NCBI RefSeq assembly: GCF_013386115.1
Contig: NZ_JACAOR010000009.1
Span: forward strand, 40,745-104,744
Direction of reading: 5' to 3'
From: Pseudomonas gingeri
GTDB taxonomy: Bacteria > Pseudomonadota > Gammaproteobacteria > Pseudomonadales > Pseudomonadaceae
Length of the DNA: 64,000 bases
The translations under genes were made by a program, and so were the position numbers. Of this stretch, positions 1-9,502 are shown one piece after another. Every line of letters begins with the position of its first letter. Within the stretch, counting starts at the first letter, position 1. The notes beneath the pieces are model-generated. The model searched no databases and was not told the DNA's origin. It saw only the letters and a program-made list of their open reading frames with translations.

Positions 1-14
1 TACGAGTAACTCCT
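1..14 (-). promoter_or_regulatory. Probable ribosome binding site of a gene running off the left edge
   Basis: Read on the minus strand, positions 14-10 give AGGAG. Eight bases later the window ends on an A, which could be the first base of an ATG. This suggests a minus-strand gene starting exactly at the edge, but the codon itself is not visible. Between here and the pnp terminator (about 15-242) I see no gene; 105-135 is AT-rich and could hold a promoter for that gene. Confidence 0.3.
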
Positions 15-242
15 GTTCTTCTGGAAAGTCTGCGCCGTGTCCTGGCAGCAGGGTTACCTATAGAGTTGCAGTCGCTGTGCCAACCCATGACCTCAAGTAA
101 AACCCTTTAAATTCAATTAGTTATAAATATTCAGCAAAAACGGAATCGTGCAGATTGCATGACCGGTGCTCTTGCCTGCATGCAAGTTGCAGCGTTTATC
201 TGCCAGCAAGCCGCTGAAATACCGGCATTTTTCGTCGCCCAT

Positions 243-271
243 AAAAAAAGGACCCCGCAGGGTCCTTTTTT
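243..271 (-). terminator. Rho-independent terminator of pnp
   Basis: Stem GGACCC (250-255) / GGGTCC (260-265) with loop CGCA, flanked by seven A (243-249) and six T (266-271). On the minus strand the hairpin is followed by a T run. It lies 22 bases past the pnp stop codon. The symmetric A and T tracts could let it work in both directions. Confidence 0.9.
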
Positions 272-292
272 CAGCTGGAAGCGCTGGGCTGA

Positions 293-2398
293 TTAAACGC
301 CCGACGCCTTGGCTGCAGCAACGTCCTTGATGGACAGCTTGATACGGCCGCGGTTGTCCACGTCCAGTACCAGGACTTCAACTTCCTGGCCTTCCTTCAG
401 GATGTCGGTCACTTTCTCTACGCGAGCGTCGCTCAGCATGGAGATGTGCACCAGACCGTCCTTGCCCGGCAGGATGTTGACGAACGCACCGAAGTCGACG
501 ATACGCTCGACCTTACCGACGTAGATCTTGCCGATCTCGGCCTCGGCGGTGATGCTCAGGACGCGCTGGCGCGCAGCCTCGGCCGCTTCCTTGGTTTCGC
601 CGAAGATCTTGATCGAACCGTCGTCTTCGATATCGATCGAAGCCTTGGTTTCCTCGCAGATCGCACGGATGGTCGCGCCGCCTTTACCGATGACGTCACG
701 GATCTTGTCGGTGTCGATTTTCATCGCGATCATGGTCGGTGCGTTTTCCGACAGCTCGGTACGCGACTGGCCAATGATCTGGTTCATCTGGCCGAGGATG
801 TTCAGGCGCGCTTCCAGGGCTTGGCCCAGGGCGATTTCCATGATCTCTTCGGTGATGCCCTTGATCTTGATGTCCATCTGCAGCGCGGTGACGCCCTTGG
901 CGGTACCGGCTACCTTGAAGTCCATGTCGCCCAGGTGGTCTTCGTCACCCAGGATGTCGGTCAGGACGGCGAATTTCTCGCCCTCTTTGACCAGGCCCAT
1001 GGCGATACCGGCAACTGGTGCCTTCATCGGCACACCGGCGTCCATCAGGGCCAGGGAAGCGCCACAGACCGAGGCCATGGAGCTCGAACCGTTGGATTCG
1101 GTGATTTCCGATACCACGCGGATGGTGTACGGGAACTCGGCGGCATCCGGCAGCATGGCCTGGACCGAACGACGGGCCAGACGACCGTGACCGATTTCAC
1201 GACGACCTGCACCGCCCATGCGACCACACTCGCCCACCGAGAACGGAGGGAAGTTGTAGTGCAGCATGAAGGGGTCTTTTTTCTCGCCTTCCAGGGTATC
1301 CAGCAGCTGTGCATCACGGGCGGTGCCCAGTGTAGCGACAACCAGGGCCTGGGTTTCACCGCGGGTGAACAGGGCCGAACCGTGGGTCTTCGGCAGAACA
1401 CCGACTTCGATGTTCAGAGGACGTACGGTGCGGGTGTCACGACCATCGATACGTGGCTTGCCGTTGACGATGTTTTCGCGAACGGTGCGGTATTCGATTT
1501 CACCGAAGGCGGCCTTGACGTCGCTCGCGGAAGGCTGGCCTTCTTCGCCCGACAGCTTGGCAACCACCTGGTCTTTCAGCTCGCCCAGGCGAGCGTAGCG
1601 GTCGGCCTTGACGGTGATGGTGTAGGCCTGGGAGATCGCTTCACCGAACTCGGCGCGGATAGCGCCCAGCAGTGCGGTGGCTTCAGGGGCGGCAGCCCAG
1701 GTCCAGGTTGGCTTGGCGGCTTCGGCGGCCAGCTCTTTCACGGCCTGGATAACGGCCTGGAATTCGTCGTGGGCGAACAGTACGGCGCCCAGCATCTGGT
1801 CTTCGGTCAGCTCCTTGGCTTCCGATTCAACCATCAGCACGGCTTCCGAAGTACCGGCCACGACCATGTCCAGGCTCGAGGCTTTCAGTTGTTCGTAAGT
1901 CGGGTTCAGCAGGTAGCCGGTGCTTTCGTGGAAGGCTACGCGAGCGGCGCCGATCGGGCCGTCGAAAGGAATACCGGAGATGGCCAGGGCCGCCGAGGTA
2001 CCGATCATCGCGGCGATGTCCGGATCGGTCTTCTTGCTGGTGGAGACGACGGTGCAGACAACCTGCACTTCGTTCATGAAACCTTCAGGGAACAGCGGGC
2101 GGATCGGACGGTCGATCAGGCGCGAAGTCAGGGTTTCTTTTTCGGAAGGACGGCCTTCACGCTTGAAGAAGCCGCCAGGGATCTTGCCGGCAGCGTAGGT
2201 CTTTTCCTGGTAGTGCACGGACAGAGGGAAGAAGCCCTTGCCCGGATCCGCTTGCTTGGCACCGACAACGGTCACCAATACGCTGACGTCGTCGTCAACG
2301 GTGACCAGCACTGCGCCGGAGGCCTGACGGGCGATACGGCCAGTCTCGAGGGTAACGGTCGACTGACCGAACTGGAATTTTTTGATTACCGGGTTCAC
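293..2398 (-). CDS. pnp: Polyribonucleotide nucleotidyltransferase (PNPase)
   Basis: Phosphorolytic 3'-to-5' exoribonuclease of RNA turnover and the degradosome. The 701 residues have the full architecture: two RNase PH domains (about 15-145 and 310-540), a KH domain (about 555-615) and a C-terminal S1 domain (about 620-690). The second core carries the GRREIGHG phosphate-binding stretch and the acidic GDEDHLGDMDF active-site stretch. The start is GTG with AAGGTAGGA upstream. It is last in the long rimP-to-pnp cluster, 223 bases after rpsO. In E. coli the rpsO-pnp leader is cut by RNase III and PNPase represses itself through it; I could not pick out an equivalent long stem by eye here. Confidence 0.98.
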   Translation of the reverse strand: MNPVIKKFQFGQSTVTLETGRIARQASGAVLVTVDDDVSVLVTVVGAKQADPGKGFFPLSVHYQEKTYAAGKIPGGFFKREGRPSEKETLTSRLIDRPIRPLFPEGFMNEVQVVCTVVSTSKKTDPDIAAMIGTSAALAISGIPFDGPIGAARVAFHESTGYLLNPTYEQLKASSLDMVVAGTSEAVLMVESEAKELTEDQMLGAVLFAHDEFQAVIQAVKELAAEAAKPTWTWAAAPEATALLGAIRAEFGEAISQAYTITVKADRYARLGELKDQVVAKLSGEEGQPSASDVKAAFGEIEYRTVRENIVNGKPRIDGRDTRTVRPLNIEVGVLPKTHGSALFTRGETQALVVATLGTARDAQLLDTLEGEKKDPFMLHYNFPPFSVGECGRMGGAGRREIGHGRLARRSVQAMLPDAAEFPYTIRVVSEITESNGSSSMASVCGASLALMDAGVPMKAPVAGIAMGLVKEGEKFAVLTDILGDEDHLGDMDFKVAGTAKGVTALQMDIKIKGITEEIMEIALGQALEARLNILGQMNQIIGQSRTELSENAPTMIAMKIDTDKIRDVIGKGGATIRAICEETKASIDIEDDGSIKIFGETKEAAEAARQRVLSITAEAEIGKIYVGKVERIVDFGAFVNILPGKDGLVHISMLSDARVEKVTDILKEGQEVEVLVLDVDNRGRIKLSIKDVAAAKASGV

Positions 2399-2621
2399 GG
2401 TGTCCTACCTTCTTTTGTGGCTCTTGGGGAACTTGTCTTCTTGCGAAATTCTTGGGCAACGCCGGGAATCGGCCCGACTGTCATTGTCCGGGTGCAGTCT
2501 TCAGATGCGGTCTTCGGGTAAAGCAGGTGTTCAGATAAAACTAGAGGCTGGGAGCTTGCCATGTGCTCGCGGAAACCCGCTGACACACAGCAAACAACCA
2601 ACCTCATAGCGCAATCGCTGA

Positions 2622-2891
2622 TTAGCGACGCAGACCCAGGCGACCGATCAGAGCGCTGTAACGGCTCACGTCCTTGCCTTTCAGGTAGTCCAGCAGCTTA
2701 CGACGCTGGTTAACCATGCGGATCAGACCACGACGGGAGTGGTGATCTTTACCGTTGGCCTTGAAGTGACCTTGCAGTTTGTTGATGTTGGCGGTCAGCA
2801 GTGCAACCTGCACTTCTGGCGAACCAGTATCACCAACAGCTTGCTGGTAGTCGGTAACGATTTGAGCTTTTTCTTCAACGCTGAGAGCCAT
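2622..2891 (-). CDS. rpsO: 30S ribosomal protein S15
   Basis: Primary 16S rRNA-binding protein of the small-subunit platform. The 89-residue length is normal, and it contains the family pattern GSPEVQVALLT near residue 23 and HHSRRGL near 50. The ATG start follows AAGGATTG. It lies between truB (142 bases upstream) and pnp, the classic truB-rpsO-pnp order. In E. coli S15 represses its own translation at its leader; that is known for the family and not demonstrated here. Confidence 0.98.
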   Translation of the reverse strand: MALSVEEKAQIVTDYQQAVGDTGSPEVQVALLTANINKLQGHFKANGKDHHSRRGLIRMVNQRRKLLDYLKGKDVSRYSALIGRLGLRR

Positions 2892-3003
2892 GAGGCAATC
2901 CTTTTATCAGGAAACCGTTTCAGGAAAACAGTTTCAACAGGCCAGGGACAAATCCCTGTATCTATAAATGAGTAGTGACCGTGCCTGTTGACAGCCACCC
3001 TCG

Positions 3004-3027
3004 CCAGCCCGCTATGACACGGGCTGG
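3004..3027 (-). other. Stem-loop in the truB-rpsO intergenic region
   Basis: CCAGCCCG (3004-3011) and CGGGCTGG (3020-3027) form a perfect 8-bp stem with an 8-base loop, directly after the truB stop. No T run follows on the minus strand, so it may be an attenuator or an RNA processing or stability element rather than an intrinsic terminator. Confidence 0.5.
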
Positions 3028-3033
3028 TTCCGG

Positions 3034-3951
3034 TCATTCTGACCGAATCAGTCGACGCGGCGCGATCCGCCCGTCTTCGCTCACTTCACCGATACCGATA
3101 AAGCGACCGTTGTGATCCTGCACCCGTACCATGCCGAACTTCGGCGCGTCCGGGGCACGTACCGGCTGGCCGTTGAGCCAGTAGAACGCACTGTGTTCCG
3201 AGAACTGCAGCAGCGGCCAGTCCAGCAGGCCACTGTCGGATGGCATCAGGAAGCGGTCGACCGCCTCGTTGCCACCTTCGGCATGCACTGCTTCCAGCTC
3301 TTCGAGCGTGACCGTCTGCGCCAGGGTGAAAGGTCCGGCCTGGGTCCGTCGCAGTTCAGCAACGTATGCGCCACAGCCAAGCTTCTCACCGATGTCCTCA
3401 ACCAGGGTACGAATATAGGTCCCCTTGCTGCAGTCCACCGCCAGTCGGGCAGTATCGCCTTCGCTGGCCAGCAATTCCAAGCGCGCAATAGTAACAGAAC
3501 GCGGTTCGCGCTCCACTACTTCCCCCGCACGGGCCAACTTGTAAAGCGGCTGTCCGTCACGCTTGAGTGCCGAGTACATCGGCGGTATCTGACTGATTTT
3601 CCCACGAAAATCCGGCAGGACCGCTTCGATATCGGCACGACCAACGGTCACCGGGCGCGTCTGCAAAACCTCGCCTTCGGCGTCCGCGGTGGTGGTGGTC
3701 TTGCCCAGTTGCATCAGGGTTTCGTAACCCTTGTCGGAATCGAGCAGGTATTGCGAGAACTTGGTCGCCTCGCCGAAGCACAACGGCAGCACGCCGGTGG
3801 CCAACGGGTCGAGGCTGCCGGTGTGACCGGCCTTCTCGGCGTTGAGCAACCAGCGAACCTTCTGCAGTGCCGCATTGGAGGTAAATCCCAGCGGCTTGTC
3901 GAGCAGGATGATGCCACTGACGTTACGACGGATACGTTTGACCTGAGCCAC
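3034..3951 (-). CDS. truB: tRNA pseudouridine(55) synthase TruB
   Basis: Makes pseudouridine 55 in the T loop of tRNAs and acts as a tRNA chaperone. At 305 residues the length is normal. The catalytic aspartate is Asp48 in GSLDPLATG, the same number as in E. coli; the C-terminal part (about 245-305) is a PUA-like RNA-binding tail. The start overlaps nothing, and rbfA ends only 3 bases before it, so the two are co-transcribed. Confidence 0.97.
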   Translation of the reverse strand: MAQVKRIRRNVSGIILLDKPLGFTSNAALQKVRWLLNAEKAGHTGSLDPLATGVLPLCFGEATKFSQYLLDSDKGYETLMQLGKTTTTADAEGEVLQTRPVTVGRADIEAVLPDFRGKISQIPPMYSALKRDGQPLYKLARAGEVVEREPRSVTIARLELLASEGDTARLAVDCSKGTYIRTLVEDIGEKLGCGAYVAELRRTQAGPFTLAQTVTLEELEAVHAEGGNEAVDRFLMPSDSGLLDWPLLQFSEHSAFYWLNGQPVRAPDAPKFGMVRVQDHNGRFIGIGEVSEDGRIAPRRLIRSE

Positions 3952-3954
3952 CGC

Positions 3955-4371
3955 TTACTCCCGGCCGTCTGCTGGAAGGTTGCCTTCTGGCGTCGCGTCG
4001 CCGACATGCTGGCTGTCTTCGGCCACGGCACGCTCGATCAACGCCGACAGGTGCGCACCCCGCACGACGCTTTCGTCGTAGTGGAAGTGCAACTGCGGCA
4101 CGCTGCGCAGCTTCATCTCGCGGGCCAGCTGCATGCGCAGGAAGCCTGCCGCCGAGTTGAGCACCTTGATGCTCTGGGCGATATCGTCCGGGTTGTCCTG
4201 GCCCATCACGGTGATGAAGATCTTCGCGTGGCCGACGTCACGGCTGACGTCGACAGCGGTGATGGTGACCAGGCCGACGCGCGGGTCCTTGACTTCACGA
4301 CGGATCAGCTGTGCCAGCTCACGCTGCATCTGATCGCCGATACGTTGGGTACGGCTGTATTCTTTTGCCAT
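3955..4371 (-). CDS. rbfA: Ribosome-binding factor A
   Basis: Small KH-fold factor needed for late maturation of the 30S subunit. The 138 residues start MAKEYSRTQRIGDQMQREL and contain the family stretch VKDPRVGLVTIT. Order infB-rbfA-truB is conserved across proteobacteria. A 159-base gap with a strong hairpin separates it from infB. Confidence 0.96.
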   Translation of the reverse strand: MAKEYSRTQRIGDQMQRELAQLIRREVKDPRVGLVTITAVDVSRDVGHAKIFITVMGQDNPDDIAQSIKVLNSAAGFLRMQLAREMKLRSVPQLHFHYDESVVRGAHLSALIERAVAEDSQHVGDATPEGNLPADGRE

Positions 4372-4425
4372 GTCTTGTTACCTGTTACTGCCCCACGGTG
4401 AAACCCGTGTGGTCTGAAAGCGGCA

Positions 4426-4459
4426 AACGCCCGGCCTGGCAGAAGCCGGACCGGGCGTT
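4426..4459 (-). other. Stem-loop between infB and rbfA
   Basis: AACGCCCGG (4426-4434) pairs with CCGGGCGTT (4451-4459) across a 16-base apex that can itself pair partly. No run of T follows on the minus strand. It could be a processing site or partial attenuator that sets the ratio of infB to rbfA expression; function not shown by the sequence. Confidence 0.45.
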
Positions 4460-4530
4460 GCGTTTAGAGTCCGGCTGACGACCCGCGCAGCGAACTGCGG
4501 CGGGCCATCATGGCTCTTGAAGTGTGCGAG

Positions 4531-7056
4531 TCAGAGGCTGCGAGCAACCTGAACCTTCTCGAAGACTTCGATCTTGTCACCGACCTTGACGTCGTTGTAG
4601 CTCTTCACGCCGATACCGCACTCCATGCCGGCACGCACTTCGGAAGCGTCATCCTTGAAGCGGCGCAGGGATTCCAGCTCGCCTTCGAAGATCACGATGT
4701 CTTCACGCAGTACGCGGATCGGACGGTTACGGTGCACGGTACCTTCGATCACCATGCAGCCGGCGATCGCGCCGAATTTCGGCGAGCGGAACACGTCGCG
4801 GACTTCGGCCACGCCCAGGATGTTCTCCCGGACGTCGCTGCCCAGCATACCGGTCAACGCTTTCTTGACGTCTTCGATGATGTCGTAGATCACGTTGTAG
4901 TAACGCATGTCCAGGCCTTCCTGCTCGACGATCTTCCGTGCGCCAGCATCGGCACGCACGTTGAAGCCGAACAGTACAGCGTTGGAGGCCAGTGCCAGGT
5001 TGGCGTCGGACTCGGTGATACCACCGACACCGCCACCGACGACGCGCACTTGCACTTCATCGTTACCCAAGCCGTTGAGCGCACCTTGCAGTGCTTCCAA
5101 CGAACCACGGACGTCGGATTTGAGGACGATGTTGAGCGTCTTCTTCTCTTCCTGGCCCATGTTCTCGAAGATGTTTTCCAGCTTGCCGGCATGGGCGCGA
5201 GCCAGTTTGACTTCGCGGAACTTGCCTTGACGGAACAGAGCCACTTCACGGGCTTTCTTCTCGTCGGCCACCACGCTCATCTCGTCGCCAGCGTCCGGGG
5301 TACCGTCCAGGCCGAGGATCTCGACCGGAATGGAAGGACCGGCTTCCTTGATCGGCTTGCCGTTCTCGTCGAGCATGGCACGTACACGGCCATAGTTCGA
5401 ACCGACCAGGACCATGTCGCCCTGGCGCAGGGTACCGTCTTGAACCAGCACGGTGGCCACCGGGCCACGGCCCTTGTCCAGACGCGATTCAACCACGACG
5501 CCACGACCAGGAGCCGAAGGCGTTGCCTTGAGTTCCAGGACTTCGGCTTGCAGCAGAACGGCTTCGAGCAGTTCGTCGACGCCAGTACCGACTTTCGCCG
5601 AAACCGGAACGAACGGCGTATCACCGCCCCACTCTTCCGAGGTCACGCCATGAACCGACAGTTCGCTACGGATGCGATCGAGGTCGGCACCCGGCTTGTC
5701 GATCTTGTTCACCGCGACCACCAGTGGAACACCGGCCGCGACTGCGTGCTGGACGGCTTCGATGGTCTGCGGCATCACGCCGTCGTCCGCCGCAACCACC
5801 AGGATCACGATGTCGGTCGCCTTGGCACCACGGGCACGCATGGCGGTAAACGCCGCGTGACCCGGGGTGTCGAGGAAGGTGACCATGCCGCGTTCGGTTT
5901 CAACGTGGTACGCACCGATGTGCTGGGTGATGCCGCCGGCTTCGCCAGCCGCTACCTTGGCACGACGGATATAGTCGAGCAGGGAAGTCTTGCCGTGGTC
6001 GACGTGGCCCATGACGGTCACGACCGGTGCACGGGAGAACGCCTCGCCTTCGAACTTCAGCGACTCGGCCAGGGAATCTTCCAGGGCGGTGTCGCTGACC
6101 AGGGTCACCTTGTGGCCCAGTTCTTCAGCAACCAGCTGGGCAGTTTCCTGGTCCAGTACCTGGTTGATGGTGGCCGGGGTACCCAGCTTGAACATGAACT
6201 TGATGATTTCAGCAGCCTTGACCGACATCTGCTGGGCGAGATCACCGACAGTGATGGTCTCGCCGATCTTCACTTCACGCACGATAGGGCCGGTTGGGCT
6301 CTGGAAACCGTGGGCGTTGCGTTTCTTCAGCTTGGCCTTGCCGCGACCGCCACGACGGAAACCGTCGCTCTCTTCGTCGGTAGTGCGCGGAGCCACGCGT
6401 GGCGCCGGAGCCTTTTCCTTGACCGAAGCGCGATGCGGAGCATTCTTGCGCTCGCCATCGCCACTGCCGCTACGACGATTGCTATCGTCGGCGCGAGGCT
6501 TGTCCGGACGGCGTGGTTCTTCACGCTTGCGGGTATCGGCAACCGGTGCAGGAGCGGCAACCGGGGCCTCACGCACAGGTTCGGCAGCCACGACCGGAGC
6601 GGCAACCGCTTCAACCGAAGGTGCGGCAACCGGAGCAGCAGCAGGCTGGTGACGCGCTTCTTCTTCGGCGCGACGCTTGGCTTCTTCTTCAGCCTTCTGG
6701 CGGGCCGCATTTTCTACGGCACGACGTTCTTCCAGCTCGCGCTTGCGCTCGGCTTCGATTTCTTCAGGGCTGCGTTGCACGAAGACTTTCTTCTTGCGTA
6801 CTTCAACGCTGATGCTCTTGCTACCCGCGACACGCAGGGTGCTGGTGGTTTTGCGCTGCAGAGTGATCTTGCGCGGTTCTTCCACTTTCGCCTTGTGGCT
6901 GCTCTTCAAGTGAGTCAGCAAAGACTGCTTCTCACTATCGCTCACACCTTCATCGGCGGCGGTGTGCGGCAGACCTGCCTCACGCATCTGCTGCAACAGG
7001 CGCTCTACCGGTGTTTTGACCTCATCGGCCAGTTGTTTCACCGTGACTTGCGTCAT
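4531..7056 (-). CDS. infB: Translation initiation factor IF-2
   Basis: GTPase that brings initiator tRNA to the 30S subunit. The 841 residues comprise an N-terminal IF2-N domain (about 1-55), a long charged, Ala/Arg/Glu-rich linker (about 95-245), a second IF2-N region, then the G domain with G1 GHVDHGKT at 350-357, DTPGHAAF and NKID, and domains II-IV. The ATG follows a strong GAGGAGAG site. The gene is 27 bases downstream of nusA in the nusA-infB operon. Shorter forms from internal starts are known in E. coli; I did not identify one here. Confidence 0.98.
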   Translation of the reverse strand: MTQVTVKQLADEVKTPVERLLQQMREAGLPHTAADEGVSDSEKQSLLTHLKSSHKAKVEEPRKITLQRKTTSTLRVAGSKSISVEVRKKKVFVQRSPEEIEAERKRELEERRAVENAARQKAEEEAKRRAEEEARHQPAAAPVAAPSVEAVAAPVVAAEPVREAPVAAPAPVADTRKREEPRRPDKPRADDSNRRSGSGDGERKNAPHRASVKEKAPAPRVAPRTTDEESDGFRRGGRGKAKLKKRNAHGFQSPTGPIVREVKIGETITVGDLAQQMSVKAAEIIKFMFKLGTPATINQVLDQETAQLVAEELGHKVTLVSDTALEDSLAESLKFEGEAFSRAPVVTVMGHVDHGKTSLLDYIRRAKVAAGEAGGITQHIGAYHVETERGMVTFLDTPGHAAFTAMRARGAKATDIVILVVAADDGVMPQTIEAVQHAVAAGVPLVVAVNKIDKPGADLDRIRSELSVHGVTSEEWGGDTPFVPVSAKVGTGVDELLEAVLLQAEVLELKATPSAPGRGVVVESRLDKGRGPVATVLVQDGTLRQGDMVLVGSNYGRVRAMLDENGKPIKEAGPSIPVEILGLDGTPDAGDEMSVVADEKKAREVALFRQGKFREVKLARAHAGKLENIFENMGQEEKKTLNIVLKSDVRGSLEALQGALNGLGNDEVQVRVVGGGVGGITESDANLALASNAVLFGFNVRADAGARKIVEQEGLDMRYYNVIYDIIEDVKKALTGMLGSDVRENILGVAEVRDVFRSPKFGAIAGCMVIEGTVHRNRPIRVLREDIVIFEGELESLRRFKDDASEVRAGMECGIGVKSYNDVKVGDKIEVFEKVQVARSL

Positions 7057-7083
7057 GCACTTCTCTCCTCAGGCCGCGCCTAA

Positions 7084-8565
7084 TTACTCGAACCAGTGGG
7101 CTCGGGCGGCCATGATCAACTTGCCGGCACGATCGTCGTCGATGCCGTCGATGTCGAGCAGATCGTCAATAGACTGCTCGGCCAGGTCTTCGCGGGTAAT
7201 TACGCCGCGCACCGCCAGTTCCATCGCCAAATCCTTGTCCATACCCTCAAGCGAGAGCAGGTCTTCGGCCGGATGGGCGTCTGCCAGCTTTTCCTCAGTA
7301 GCGATGGCTTTAGTCAACAAGCGATCCTTGGCACGAGCGCGAAGCTCGTTGACGATGTCTTCGTCAAAGCCGTCGATGTTGAGCATTTCTTCCAACGGTA
7401 CGTAGGCAATCTCTTCCAGGCTGGTGAAACCTTCATCGACCAGCACCTGTGCCAGCTCTTCGTCGACTTCCAGCTCGTCGATGAAGTTGCGCAGGATGTC
7501 ACCGGTTTCTGCCTGTTGCTTAGCCTGGATGTCCGATTCGGTCATCACGTTCAGGGTCCAGCCAGTCAGCTGGCTGGCCAGACGCACGTTCTGACCGCCG
7601 CGACCAATGGCCTGAGCCAGATTGTCTGCGCCGACGGCGATGTCCATGGCATGGGCATCCTCGTCAACGATAATTGCCGCGACTTCGGCCGGCGACATGG
7701 CGTTGATCACGAACTGCGCCGGGTTGTCGTCCCACAGGACGATATCCACACGCTCGCCACCCAACTCGCCGGACACGGCCTGGACGCGCGAGCCGCGCAT
7801 GCCGATGCACGCGCCCTGCGGGTCGATGCGCTTGTCCTTGGAGCGCACGGCGATCTTGGCACGCGAACCCGGATCACGGGAGGCGGCCATGACTTCGATC
7901 AGCCCTTCGGCGATCTCCGGCACTTCGATACGGAACAGCTCGATCAGCATTTCCGGCGCGGTACGCGACAGGATCAGCTGCGGGCCGCGGTTTTCGGTGC
8001 GGATTTCCTTGAGCAGTGCACGAACCCGTACACCGACGCGGAAAGTCTCGCGGGAAATGATGTCTTCACGAGCCAGCAGTGCTTCGGCGTTGTTACCCAG
8101 GTCAACGATGACGTTGTCGCGGGTGACCTTCTTCACGGTGCCGGAGATGATTTCACCCAGGCGCTCGCGATAGGCGTCGACGACCTGAGCACGCTCGGCC
8201 TCGCGGACTTTCTGCACGATGACTTGCTTGGCGGTCTGAGCAGCGATGCGACCAAACTCGATGGACTCGATCTTTTCTTCAACAACATCGCCGACTTGTG
8301 CGCCAGGATGGGTCAACGCGACCTTGCTCGGCCAGGTTTCCACAGCCGGATCGTCAAGATCGGCTTCCTCGACGACAGTCCAGCGACGGAAAGTCTCATA
8401 GGCACCGGTGTGGCGATTGATTTCCACACGCAGGTCAACTTCGTCTTCAAAGCGTTTTTTGGTAGCCGTGGCCAGGGCCACTTCCAGTGCTTCAAAAATC
8501 ACGCTTGCCGGTACACCCTTTTCATTGGATACCGACTCAACAACCAGCAATACTTCTTTGCTCAT
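7084..8565 (-). CDS. nusA: Transcription termination/antitermination protein NusA
   Basis: RNA polymerase-binding elongation factor. The 493 residues comprise the N-terminal polymerase-binding domain, S1 (about 135-200), two KH domains (about 230-345) and two acidic C-terminal repeats (about 360-493) ending RAHWFE. I chose ATG at 8565 because MSKEVLLVVESVSNEKG is the usual N terminus; an in-frame extension of 7 residues exists upstream. RimP ends 47 bases upstream of the start. Confidence 0.97.
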   Translation of the reverse strand: MSKEVLLVVESVSNEKGVPASVIFEALEVALATATKKRFEDEVDLRVEINRHTGAYETFRRWTVVEEADLDDPAVETWPSKVALTHPGAQVGDVVEEKIESIEFGRIAAQTAKQVIVQKVREAERAQVVDAYRERLGEIISGTVKKVTRDNVIVDLGNNAEALLAREDIISRETFRVGVRVRALLKEIRTENRGPQLILSRTAPEMLIELFRIEVPEIAEGLIEVMAASRDPGSRAKIAVRSKDKRIDPQGACIGMRGSRVQAVSGELGGERVDIVLWDDNPAQFVINAMSPAEVAAIIVDEDAHAMDIAVGADNLAQAIGRGGQNVRLASQLTGWTLNVMTESDIQAKQQAETGDILRNFIDELEVDEELAQVLVDEGFTSLEEIAYVPLEEMLNIDGFDEDIVNELRARAKDRLLTKAIATEEKLADAHPAEDLLSLEGMDKDLAMELAVRGVITREDLAEQSIDDLLDIDGIDDDRAGKLIMAARAHWFE

Positions 8566-8612
8566 CGTACGCCTCGCCTTTCGCAAGCCATTGGATCCGC
8601 GGGATCCGCGTC

Positions 8613-9071
8613 TCAGTCAAAACTGGGAATAATGTTGGCCTTGTCGATCAAATCGATCGGCAACAGGAACTCGTGCTCTTCTACCTGCACCACGATGTCC
8701 TGCTCTTCCACTCCGCGCAGAAGGCCCTGAAAATTACGTCGACCTTCAAAAGGCGAGCGCAACCTTATTTTCACTTGTTCGCCGGCATGCGAGGCAAACT
8801 GTTCAAGGGTGAACAGCGGGCGTTCCATGCCAGGAGAGGAAACTTCAAGGGTGTATTCAGTGGTGATCGGATCTTCGACATCCAGCACGCCACTGATCTG
8901 GCGACTGACAATGGCGCAGTCATCCACCAGCACACCGCCTTCTTTATCGATATAAACGCGCAACACGGAATGGCGGCCTTGAGCTGAAAACTCGATACCC
9001 CAGCATTCATAGCCAAGGGCCACGACCACCGGGGCCAACAAGGCCTGCAACTGTTCTAGCTTGCTCGACAC
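8613..9071 (-). CDS. rimP: Ribosome maturation factor RimP
   Basis: Assists assembly of 30S subunits. The 152 residues contain the family stretches ALGYECWGIEF and LEVSSPGMERPL. The start chosen is GTG at 9071, preceded by GAGGGGG at good spacing; this gives the usual Pseudomonas length, while the longer frame adds 15 unlikely residues. First protein gene of the rimP-nusA-infB operon, downstream of the initiator tRNA as in E. coli. Confidence 0.93.
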   Translation of the reverse strand: MSSKLEQLQALLAPVVVALGYECWGIEFSAQGRHSVLRVYIDKEGGVLVDDCAIVSRQISGVLDVEDPITTEYTLEVSSPGMERPLFTLEQFASHAGEQVKIRLRSPFEGRRNFQGLLRGVEEQDIVVQVEEHEFLLPIDLIDKANIIPSFD

Positions 9072-9110
9072 CTGAACCCCCTCGTGCATGTATGTGCATG
9101 CTATTGAAAT

Positions 9111-9134
9111 AAACAAAAAATGGGCGAATCGCCC
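9111..9134 (-). terminator. Possible terminator or attenuator between tRNA-fMet and rimP
   Basis: GGGCG (9122-9126) and CGCCC (9130-9134) form a short GC stem with a 3-base loop. On the minus strand it is followed by a T-rich tract (9120 down to 9111, nine T and one G). It stands 40 bases before the rimP start, so it may end tRNA transcripts or limit read-through into the operon. Confidence 0.6.
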
Positions 9135-9182
9135 ATCCCTGAAACGCCGTCGAACAGCGGCGTCATAAAGTGTCCAGCTAAC

Positions 9183-9204
9183 AAAAAGCCCCTGAAAAGG
9201 GGCT
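9183..9204 (-). terminator. Terminator after tRNA-fMet
   Basis: AGCCCC (9187-9192), loop TGAAAA, GGGGCT (9199-9204), followed on the minus strand by five T. It lies 10 bases past the 3' CCA of the tRNA. Confidence 0.75.
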
Positions 9205-9214
9205 CCGCTAAAAC

Positions 9215-9291
<77 letters not shown>

Positions 9292-9352
9292 ACAAAGCTG
9301 GGGCGGAAGTATACGACCGATCCCTTACAGGGTCAATGTAACCTTCCACCTA

Positions 9353-9376
9353 CAAGAAAGCCCGCAACAGCGGGCT
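9353..9376 (-). terminator. Terminator-like hairpin after tRNA-Leu
   Basis: AGCCCGC (9359-9365), loop AACA, GCGGGCT (9370-9376). The minus strand continues TTTCTTG, a weak U tract. It could separate tRNA-Leu from tRNA-fMet or act as a processing signal. Confidence 0.55.
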
Positions 9377-9387
9377 CTCCTGATAAT

Positions 9388-9473
9388 TGGTACCGAGAAG
9401 GGGACTCGAACCCCTACACCCTATGGGCACAACCACCTCAAGGTTGCGTGTCTACCAATTCCACCACCTCGGC
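9388..9473 (-). tRNA. tRNA-Leu (GAG)
   Basis: 86 bases with encoded CCA and the long variable arm of class II tRNAs. The anticodon stem-loop CAACC-TTGAGGT-GGTTG gives anticodon GAG. The D arm reads AATTGGTAGACAC and the T arm GGTTCGAGTCC. It lies 30 bases downstream of secG, the common secG-tRNA-Leu arrangement. Confidence 0.97.
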
Positions 9474-9502
9474 AATACAACGTTTACAGCATGAAACCCG
9501 TT

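Noticed and set aside
2395..2607. 70-codon minus-strand frame in the rpsO-pnp gap
   Set aside because: No ribosome site or recognisable pattern; the region is the known pnp leader.
446..7083. Very long plus-strand frames (446-2521 and 4510-7083) opposite pnp and infB
   Set aside because: They mirror the GC-rich codon pattern of conserved minus-strand genes, have no ribosome site and give low-complexity His/Asp/Gln-rich products.
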